This document shows, piece after piece, positions 55,801 to 64,000 of a DNA stretch of 64,000 bases (positions are counted from its first letter, which is position 1; every line of letters starts with the position of its first letter). The DNA is taken from the NCBI RefSeq assembly GCF_964199755.1, contig NC_133914.1:2232001-2296000 (forward strand), read 5' to 3'. The DNA comes from Larus michahellis (Eukaryota; Chordata; Aves; Charadriiformes; Laridae). The translations under genes and the position numbers were made by a program. Below the pieces are notes generated by a model. The model was given only the letters and a program-made list of their open reading frames with translations, made no database searches and was not told the origin of the DNA.

Positions 55801-57655
55801 TCTTGGAAGATAAAATGCGATCTGTAAAGAATGGGAGGCTGCTTATTCCTAACACAAGGGGACAGTTAGTCAATGAAGAGGGAGATATACCAAAGAAAGC
55901 TGCCACAGGGGAAAGGGGGAATGAGCCTGCTTCATTTTTTAAAATCAGTTTTCCTGGCTGTAGTGACACCTCTGGGACACGTCCCCATGCGGGGCACGCG
56001 GCAGGGCTGCCACTGCCAGGGCGAGCTGCGGCATCTGAACAAAGCGGGACACCGCTGGGTCAGCCTCAGCCCCGCTGGTCCGGGGTCTGCTCTGACGTCC
56101 CAGCCACGTATTTTTGGTGATTCTTACACACACAGAGAAAGCAAAAAGTGATTTACCTAGTCGAGAAAGGACCATATTTTGCAAAGAAGTTCCCATTGCA
56201 CGTATATCTCAGATTGTCTCCAGTGTGGAATTTCAACCTCATCTTTTCATTATCATAAATACATTTATAGAGTCATTCCACCTCCTGACAGCCCACCTCT
56301 AGGTCATAGACAAGGGCTGAGTCCACTCACTTGGAATCTGCCTGTCCTGTATCTCTCCGTGGGAAGCTCTTCTCACAGTCAAAACACATCTGTAGGAAAA
56401 TTGAAACCAAGAAACTGCTTCTTCTAGTTTATCGTCTCTGCATTTGGAAAGAAAGATGCTTTGTTTCTTCCATGAGTAGCTGTGATTATTAGAGATCTGT
56501 CTGTGTTAATTTTAATGGTCTTCCTACATGGGCTCCACTGTGACCAGATTATTGATGAACGGTCTGATAGCAAATCGATGTGAGGCTGCTGTGTCAGAGT
56601 GCTGAGATTAATGAACAGGAATCACAGGCAGGGCCCCCGCACCTGCTTCATTTCTGCAGATTCTCCATCGAATCGTTTTACTAACCTGAGACCTAGAGAG
56701 CCATGCCTGTTTGCCCATAAACCTGAATCTTTGGAAAATGCCAGAGAGTGAAAGTCTTTCTCTGCAAGCACTTGCTGGTATCCTACAAGCCAGCGTGAGT
56801 CTTACTGACAGGTAATGGTCATGGCACGACTCGTGGTGCTGTCTGGAAAAACGCACGGGGACAGTCCCCTTTGCCAGGTAACTTCCCTGAGCTGGTTTTA
56901 CGCCGGCTCTGTGTGGCTGAGCTGGAGGTGGGTAACGTCTTCTTGGACACAAATTTTTGCCCCAGGAACTTGGCTCAGTGTGGAGCACGGATGGATGAGG
57001 AGCTGGGGGAGAGAGCAAGGCGGCTGTGACAAACTGCTCCAGATCACCTATGGTTTTAATAAAAGTTCAGGATGCGACCAGAGCCCTGTATTTACTAATT
57101 CACTTGACTGGCAGGCATGTGTTAGTGGGAAAATCGCTGTTTCAATAACCTGTCTGGCTCCGTCATGCAGAATCTCGAAATGGAAACAATTGTGCCTGTC
57201 ACATCACCTGTGATAACCTCCAGCAGGAAGCGTGTCCCTCTTTGTCAGGCAGATAAAGCCATTGGTGATGTGTAATATACTGGGCCAGTCAAACCAGCTT
57301 GAGGATTGTCTCTTGCTTTGCTAATTAATTTTATCACCCTTGTCATCTTCTACTCAAACCTAGGCAATCCTAAGCCTTGTAGAATTGATTTCAGGGCAAA
57401 GGAGCGATATATGCTTCTTACCAGCCAACTCCAGTTACAAATCTGAAGCACTTGCTCTCTGCTTACTTGCATCAGCGTGTTCTAAAGTAGGACACAGCAC
57501 TTGGATGATTTCTATTTTGGTATCTTACAATGTATTTTTACAATGGTTTTTTTCCTCCTTCTCCCCTCTTTTTTTCTTTTATCGGAGACAAACAACAGCT
57601 GTGTTATTGGCACAGTGCTGAGAAAGGGAAGCTAGAGGTTAGCAATGGCATAAAG
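55801..57655. other. AT-leaning non-coding sequence
   Basis: About 1.8 kb of unique CpG-poor sequence. AT words such as GCTAATTAATTTTATCACCC (57320-57339) and a pyrimidine tract near 57548-57581 are present. No exon, repeat or RNA gene was recognised. Confidence 0.4.
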
Positions 57656-57970
57656 ATAAGCAGTTCTGGTGTAAATCGGATCCTTCAGAAGGCTGAGATT
57701 AGAAATTGTCTCTTGTCTACAAATAAATGATGATTTCTTGCCCTCCCTTTATGTGCAAGGCACTTTAATTTTCCATTCAAATGGTTTCTGAACACTTGCC
57801 TTTGGAGTGGAAAAGGCAAGGATCAAGTCTCCATTCATGCTGTGGAAAGACTGAACCTGATTCTGCTCTCAGTGCGTGCACACCATGTGGAAAAACCCTG
57901 CTGTGATGCCATCACAAAAGCAGAGAGCAGATTTAAGCAGAGAATCCGGCCCATTGTCTCTTTGCTGGCT
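57656..57970. repeat. Possible ancient interspersed repeat remnant
   Basis: CTGGTGTAAATCGGAT (57666-57681) matches 47080-47095 exactly. CCTGATTCTGCTCTCAGT (57856-57873) and GCAGAGAATCCGGCCCA (57937-57953) resemble the ends of an old amniote repeat that carries GTGTAAATC and GAATC..GGCCC words. The two end-like words are roughly inverted, as in a degraded non-autonomous DNA element. The family name is not certain and only sequence words support it. Confidence 0.25.
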
Positions 57971-58844
57971 ACCAAAAGTCTCCAGGTGGGTGCTGAGCTA
58001 AGCCTGGGGATGGGAAACCCAGCAGGACAAGGAAACTGGTATCTTTGCCATTAAACACACACCTACGTGCTGCAGAGAGCTCTGCACAGGCTGCCAGGTC
58101 CACCTGAGAGGCCAAGAAAGTATTTGGTCAAATCAACCTGGCTTACCCCGGGCACAGCTCCAGGACGTGGGGCAGTTGGGATTAGGCGACACTGGTTCAG
58201 AGTCACATCTTCGGTCCATATGGCACTCACACCCTGGGTGCCTTCTGGTGGAGGCTGCGCAGGATGTTTAATCCCCGTGCCCAGAGGTTTTTGATGGGGA
58301 GAGCTCAGCACACAGTGATCACATGCTTGGCTTCTCGGAAAGCTGAAGGATGATCAATAGTTGATTAATCTAGTGAAGAAATTAATGTATTAAAAGTAGT
58401 GACTGATGTCAAATACATTCTCTCTTGCTCATTGATTTCCTTATTTTTAACCTGCGTGTGCCAAAGTTATGAAGCCCAATTCCACTGTGCAGCTAGTACA
58501 TTCATCTATTTAATTTCATATGGATATAATTTACTAAGCAATGTATTTGATTGAGTAAATGTGGTGCCATTGATTTTGTGGCTGAATTATCTGATTTGAT
58601 TGGCACCGTGTCCCATTTAATAGAGAAAGCAACCAATCCAATAAGTAATGTTAGTAATTGGGTAGTTGTTTTCTAAAGAAAGATTACTTGAGTTTAAAGA
58701 ACTAATGTTTCTCGGTTGCAGTGTAAACCGGATGAATTTCTACAACAGATGAACATGGTAACATTTATCAGATGTAATAACAAAATGCTGAGCTCTCTAA
58801 TGCAGCATCAAGGCTTCTCAGGAAGCATTCACAGAGTGGCTTAT
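57971..58844. other. AT-leaning non-coding sequence
   Basis: The segment from 58320 to 58720 is AT-rich and complex, with GATCAATAGTTGATTAATC (58352-58370), GAAATTAATGTATTAAAAG (58379-58397) and GTTAGTAATTGGG near 58648. It has CNE-like composition and runs up to the CR1 insertion. Confidence 0.4.
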
Positions 58845-59529
58845 ATAGAATCACAGAATGGTTTGGGTGGAAAGGGCCTGAAAGCCCACCCAGTGCCACC
58901 CCCTGCCCTGGGCAGGGACACCTCCCACCAGCCCAGGCTGCTCCAAGCCCCGTCCAACCTGGCCTTGAACCCCTCCAGGGATGGGGCAGCCACAGCTTCT
59001 CTGGGCAACCTGGGCCAGGGGCTCACCACCCTCACAGCAAACAATTTCTTCCTGAGATCTCATCTCAATCTCCCCTTTCAGTATAAACCTGTTCCCCCTC
59101 AGCCTATGGCTCCCCTCCCTGATCCAGAGTCCCTCCCCAGCTTTCCTGGAGCCCCTTTAGGGACTGGAAGGGGCTCCAAGGTCTCCCTGGAGCCTTCTCT
59201 TCTCCAGGCTGAACCCCCCCAGCTCTCTCAGCCTGTCCCCACAGCAGAGGGGCTCCAGCCCTCCCAGCATCTCTGTGGCCTCCTCTGGCCCCGCTCCAAC
59301 AGCTCCATGTCCTTCTGCTGTTGGTGGCCCCAGAGCTGGACACAGCACTGCAGTGGGCTCTCCCCAGATCAGAGCAGAGGGGCAGAATCCCCGCGTCGCC
59401 CACGCTGCTGCCAGCGCTGCTGGGGATGCAGCCCAGCCTGCAGGGGGCTTCTGGGCTGCCAGCGCACATTGCCGGGGCGTGTTGAGCTTCTCACCCACCA
59501 ACACCCCCAAGTCCTTCTGCTCAGGGCTG
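58845..59529 (-). mobile_element. CR1 LINE, 5'-truncated, with degraded ORF2 C-terminus
   Basis: This 0.69-kb element starts on plus with ATAGAATCACAGAATGG, the reverse of the CR1 3' terminus, and carries the classic CCCTGCCCTGGGCAGGGACA and CCAACCTGGCCTTGAACCCC motifs. Read on minus, residues typical of the avian CR1 ORF2 end are visible: KDLGVLV, EKLN, RQCALAAQK near 59460-59525, and RLRELGGFSLEKRRLQGDL near 59165-59225. Between them the frame has drifted through small indels, so no functional reverse transcriptase remains. 5' truncation is normal for CR1. It is better preserved than the copy at 54407. No target-site duplication was identified. Confidence 0.96.
59157..59525 (-). pseudogene. 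CR1 ORF2 C-terminal remnant
   Basis: This is the decayed C-terminal part of the CR1 reverse-transcriptase polyprotein. A minus frame stays open across it, but only its two ends match the family: the KDLGVLV..QCALAAQK part at the upstream end and the RLRELGGFSLEKRRL part at the downstream end. The middle reads out of register, indicating compensating insertions or deletions. The endonuclease and catalytic reverse-transcriptase domains are absent because of the 5' truncation, so it cannot retrotranspose. Confidence 0.85.
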
Positions 59530-59639
59530 TATACGGTTTGTACATTAATACAAAGCTCAGGCATCAGGTCCATTAATTAATTAACCCTCAAAAGACATTG
59601 AGAGACGCCATACATGCTGATGAATTCACAAAGGCGCAG
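59530..59639. other. AT-rich spacer
   Basis: A short AT-rich spacer, including the palindrome TTAATTAATTAA (59571-59582), between the CR1 copy and a GC-rich patch. Confidence 0.4.
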
Positions 59640-59990
59640 TGAAGACGGCTGTCCTGCCAGCCCCATGAACTACTGCCCTGCTACCGCAGCCCCCTGAGCT
59701 CTCCCGCTCCCGCGCACCCCGGGGCTCCAGCCCTGCTCCTGGGAGAGCCGCACCGCAGCGCATCGTGCTCCTCTGCACGCCCCAAGGACTGACCCCAGCC
59801 CCTCCGAGGGACAAGACCATGCTAGATGGCAGCTGACTGTCCGACTCGCTGTGGCCGCTGCTGCTCTCGCGTGCCAGGACAAGCGCTCGGGGGTCAGACA
59901 GGTTCTGATGGCTCTTCTGGGCACTCGGCTCCACGACGGGAGATGAGTTTTCTCCATTTGCTTGTGTTCTAACAAACATGACTGTGAATG
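59640..59990. other. GC-rich patch with unassigned minus-strand open frame
   Basis: A 350-bp GC- and CpG-richer patch in AT-leaning DNA. A minus frame of 117 codons (59979 down to 59626) begins at an ATG and reads with a Ser-rich, fairly ordinary amino-acid mix in its first 60 residues. A second minus frame (101 codons) is also open. No domain was recognised. The word CTAGATGGCAGC at 59822-59833 is CTCF-like. It could be a small CpG island, an exon or chance. Confidence 0.25.
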
Positions 59991-61050
59991 TTCTGGACTA
60001 ATTGCAATAACAACAACCGTGGGCTTAGAGCAGCCATCTCTGGCTGCAAATCAGTAGCGTGCAGATAAGGGAGCAGGAGCAGCCTTCACACCAATGTGGC
60101 TCTACACAATTAAGGACCCATTCCTTCCTGATAATACCTTTCCAAGCCTGAATCTGAGGTAAGTAATTTTACTCAAGGTGATGTTCAATACTGTTAAGAG
60201 GAAGGATATTTAATTAAATGCTATACTCAACAAATTTGGTACCAACAATCATCTGTCAAGTTTGTGTAAAACTGATAGTAATAAAAATGGAACAACTCAT
60301 ATACTGATTTTTTTCTTGCCTATGCTGTATTATTTTGCAACAAGGGAAACCAGCATACATCGTTCAAATTCCATGCTTATATATTACAAAATACAATCTA
60401 GTCATAACGCTGATGTGACAGCCAAAAGGAGCTCAGATATTAGCAGAAGAAAGTGATTTTTTATTATACTATTTTATCACTGGATGGAAATTTCAGGACT
60501 TAAATTTACCATCACATCCACATCTGAACCTGAATATCTGGGAGGTCATTTACTCCACTGCACAATAAAAGGGAGTCAGACAAGGTAATGCATAATGGAA
60601 ATCAAAGCAGAACTTCCATTTGCAACTGTGCCATACATAACACTATCAGCTGCACTATCTAAATTATGAGGAGATGCGACTCTCTGATGATGAATACAGA
60701 ACATAATGAGCAGGGAAGGACAGACCCCGAGGGAGGGGGAATGTGCCACTTGTAGAGGTGTTTATCAAAAAAGAGATATGCTTCTGTATCTTAAAATGTT
60801 ATTTTTCTCAAAATCTATTGCAGCTACTGATAAGCAAGACCTGTTTATTTACTTCATGGCAATTACAGGGTCGCTCAGAACTGTCTATTCAGACAGATTT
60901 TCCCCCCAGAAAAGGCTTTTTGCTCAGCATTCCAGGGCTTTACTTCTAAAAATTCAGGACTTCAAAAACATTTTTAAATGTAGAAATATTCAGCTTTTTC
61001 TGTTCCGGAGGCCCACGCTACAGCTTTCAAATTACTAACTTCTTAAGAAA
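59991..61050. other. AT-rich non-coding sequence
   Basis: About 1 kb of AT-rich unique sequence, including TATTTAATTAAATGC near 60208 and GTAATAAAAATGG near 60278. It is CpG-poor with no recognised repeat or exon. Some of it may be conserved. Confidence 0.4.
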
Positions 61051-61300
61051 GGAAAGACATTTCAGGCTCCAGAACAACAAAGAATATTTCCTTTTCCTCG
61101 GAGCACTGCAGGGAAGGAAGCCCTGGGGGTCCCAGGGCGGCAGGGGACAGGGTGCTGGCCCCTTCCCCCAGGGGGGGTGACCCGTCGCCCCAGGGATGCT
61201 GGGCGGGCGCCAGCCCCAGCTCCTCCTGCTGCCACGAGCACAGCACGATGCTGCTTTGTTTGAGAGGGCTGTTGCCAGCCCTGGTGTGCTGGTGTCTTCA
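61051..61300. other. GC-rich island
   Basis: A short GC-rich patch. Minus frames up to 105 codons cross it without a domain. No gene is called. Confidence 0.35.
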
Positions 61301-62740
61301 TCTGACAGGCTGGATTTACCAAGAAAATACAGTTCTTCCCACATAAAGCGGAGGAAAAAAGAAAAAAGAGAATAGCTTTGTGTTAGGTCTTCTCAGCTTT
61401 TCAGAGGAGATACCCAGCGCACAGGCTCTCCTGCCTCTCCTAAGCCGGCTTTGTGTGAGAACCGGAATGGAAAACGGCAAAGACACCAGTTTATCCACCC
61501 TTAATTAAATGCTGAAGTTCTTATGTGTAGTGGCGGAGATTGTGTTGTGGTGCGCTGTGAAACACAAACCACACGAATGGTGGTAATTATAAGTCAAGGG
61601 ATTTTGCTAATACCAGACTTTCAGTCATTTTTCCCTCAGTAATTAGAGCACAGCAAATAAATCAGTATGCAGTTGATTTAAATAAACTGCCACTAGAAGA
61701 ACTGTTTGCTGATGACTTTCCTTGCAAATCGCATATCTGCTCTTGCCACATACCAGTGAAATTATTTTTGTTTCTTCAAATCAAATGTGTTTCACACAGA
61801 TGGCAGGTTCCCATTCCTGCTTGCTCTTGGGCAGTAGCAGGAGCATTGTTAAGAGTGGTGTGTAAGACGTTAAGTTGCTTGGAGCCCTGGTGCTCAAATC
61901 AAAGCGTGTTGCTTAGAATAATAAACGCACGTATGTGAGTGAAATTCAGATTAGAGGCATCTGTTTTCAAACAAGAAGACACGTTGTTGTCAAGGGATGG
62001 GCAGAGATAGGTGTCTCCGCAATAAAACCCCAGAAATCGACATCCTTGTCTTACTTCTGGCCAGAAGGACCAGGTGCTCTTCAGGGGCCTGTGACACACA
62101 TCAGCTGTCTCAGTGCAGAGTTTATGGAATCTACACGAGCCTATCCTCCCTATGAACCAAAGAATCTAGAGTGGTGCGATTTATAGACCTAGAAAAACTG
62201 GGGAGATCTTAAAACACATAATCTGAAAGTATAAATGTCACTAACCAGGATACCCGTCATATGTTTGCAAAAGATGCAGTGGATCGGAAATATCCTGATG
62301 CGGTCTCTCTCCAAGTGTGACCTCTCTGGACACCAGAGGGAACCAGGGTCAAGTTATCCCAGTGGCCGGTGGAAAGACAGCACGTTTTCACTACCATTAG
62401 CCATACTTCTGCCATTTTGCGGACAATCTTCAGCTCCTTATTAAAGTGGCAATTTTCCCAAGCACTGTGCGTATGCTGAGGCTGTAAAAGCACCGACAAT
62501 GTGTATCAAAAGCAGGATCTTTGCTTACCAGATGTCAGCTAATAATAAGAGGTATTATACCAGCACTGAGACCCATTGTGAAAGCCATGTACAAGCCTAC
62601 GAGCTAAGCTAGCTGATTTACTGACTGCTTCATACCCGCATTGCATGAGTTGGTTTGAATGTAATCTACTAAAAACACCCCCATGGGACCCATAAACTTT
62701 ATATAAGGAGCCTTAACTCAAACAGTAAGAGACTCCGAGG
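61301..62740. other. AT-leaning non-coding sequence
   Basis: Unique sequence with CNE-like AT parts at 61495-61740 (ACCCTTAATTAAATGCTG at 61497-61514, GGTGGTAATTATAAG near 61579, CAGTAATTAGAGC near 61637, AGTTGATTTAAATAAAC near 61671) and 62520-62720 (GCTAATAATAAGAGG near 62538). No exon or transposon was recognised. Confidence 0.38.
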
Positions 62741-64000
62741 ACCCATGGAGAATGGCTCAAATGCTGCAGCGGATGGATTTTTTTATGCATTTTGTTTTTT
62801 CTTTTGTAGTCACAAGGGCTGTTTTCTGTTTATTTTGCAAAACAAAAGCAGTCGCCCCCCCAGACTGTCCCCAGGTCTCCTCTGCCACAAACACAGGCAT
62901 GGCAGGAGCGTTGTGCCAGCACATTGTCATCCATCCGGACTCGGATGGGCTGCACGCTGCATGGGAAAACAGCTGGACGACCTTTCCAGGTATTTCTTCT
63001 CCGTGGGGATTTGTAAAAAGAATGGTCAACTCTATTTGATGGAATATTTGCCCTCTTGCTACAGCGGGAAAGTTTAGCAGGAATGTAAAAGTGTAGTTCC
63101 ACTGTGGAAAAAATGCATGATGCTGGGATGAAAGCCTTTCCTTCAGAAATGCAGGGCTGCTCTGCTTCGGCTGCAGGTCGCCTGGCCTGAAGATGCGCAT
63201 GGACTGATGATGCTCTCGCTGTGTGCTGGTGCGGCTGAGATTAGAATTAGACCCTGTATGACTGTAGAAGCGGCGGGGACGGCTTCCTCAGCCACGGCAT
63301 GGTGCTGGTACTGCCGGAGGGAAGAGGGAACGGACGCTGCGGTGCACAGGGCTAAGAATGACAGAGGGGACAGGACTTGCCGGGGGCCACGCTGGCCAGT
63401 GCTGTGGCAGGGAGCAGACGCTCTCTGGGCTACGTTTCCAGCCAGCTCGTGCTTTTCATGTGGATGCTGTTTGCCGTTGGCTGCCAGGCAGATGGCAACT
63501 TGCATTACAGGTTATCGAGCTGAGCAGTGGGAGTCAGAACAAAATTATCGCTTTACTCCTCCATGCTAATGAGAAGTGTGTCACCTGGTTGTTTCAGCAC
63601 AGGAGGAATTTTACGCTTGCTTTGGATCCAGTCACTGTTGCAAGAAAAAAAAAAACAATCAGAAAACTTGGGCCAGTTGTCCCTACTGCTCTAGTAAATT
63701 CCTTCCACGCACATCTCCCGCTCCTTGCCTATGCCTGTCTGTGGGGAAGGCACGACAACAATTAGAAAATTCTCAAGTTTGTGCCGCTGTCATAGTTGAT
63801 GTCCCCTCATCACACTCCCCAGCCTCTTCCCAAGAGCACAGGAAGGACAGGGCTCACAATACACCTCTCCTCCTCTCCATCACTCCCTTTTTGAGGTTGG
63901 TGCACTTCAGATCTGATGCTGGGTCCCCCGGTTTCAAAGCACAGTTCTTCTACAGAAACAGAGTTTCTGGCCTCACCTTTCTTCCTGTGGTTTTTCTCGT
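62741..64000. other. Mixed-composition non-coding sequence to window end
   Basis: Unique sequence with a GC-richer part at 63170-63480 and an A-run near 63645-63655. Overlapping open frames on both strands (up to 147 codons) have no domain. No repeat or RNA gene was recognised. The window ends inside this sequence. Confidence 0.42.

Noticed and set aside
58716..59576. 286-codon plus-strand open frame
   Set aside because: It is antisense to the CR1 LINE copy at 58845-59529. The real remnant coding strand is minus.
1..64000. CRISPR arrays, operons, integrated virus or other defence-type system
   Set aside because: No regularly spaced direct repeats with unique spacers, no co-directional gene runs and no viral or retroviral coding sequence were recognised. 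CR1 LINEs and base composition point to bird nuclear DNA.

Overview
The window looks like 64 kb of non-coding nuclear DNA from a bird. The direct evidence is two copies of the CR1 LINE in its avian form, both inserted in minus orientation: a short old 3' end near 54.4 kb, and a 0.69-kb copy at 58.8-59.5 kb that still carries the C-terminal end of ORF2. Interspersed repeats are otherwise rare, as is usual in birds. The sequence shows no bacterial features: no ribosome-binding sites, operons, or tRNA or rRNA genes. The many open frames of 60-360 codons sit in GC-rich or tandem-repeat DNA that is poor in stop codons. They overlap each other on both strands and have no recognisable domain, so I call no protein-coding gene. 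CR1 ORF2 is the only recognisable protein remnant.

Layout. From 1 to about 37 kb the background is GC-rich and broken every 1-2 kb by AT-rich islands of 100-700 bp. The islands are dense in TAAT/ATTA words, low in CpG and free of obvious transposon sequence. From about 37 to 38.1 kb there is an unbroken AT-rich kilobase. After a GC-rich kilobase (38.1-39.1 kb), the rest to 64 kb is mostly moderately AT-rich with small GC islands. Islands of AT-rich, TAAT-dense DNA in a GC-rich background are what conserved non-coding elements (CNEs, developmental enhancers) around a transcription-factor gene look like in birds. That reading is inference: conservation cannot be measured from one sequence, and I could not identify the locus or the target gene.

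Tandem repeats are few and short. They are an 18-copy 16-bp minisatellite at 24.7 kb, a CCCAT pentamer tract at 19.5 kb, three copies of a 17-mer at 21.45 kb, a TCCC tract at 49.8 kb, a GT-rich tract at 48.3 kb, and G- and T-homopolymers. CpG-dense stretches (notably 20.9-21.3 kb and 21.7-21.93 kb) could be CpG islands, but no gene or promoter could be tied to them.

Points worth a second look are the AT-island pattern itself, the 37-38.1 kb block, a strong splice-acceptor-like site at 50.83 kb, a GC-rich patch with an unassigned minus-strand open frame at 59.6-60.0 kb beside the CR1 copy, three same-strand CTCF-like words, repeated E-box/TALE words, and two dispersed copies of a 16-bp word that may mark an ancient amniote repeat.
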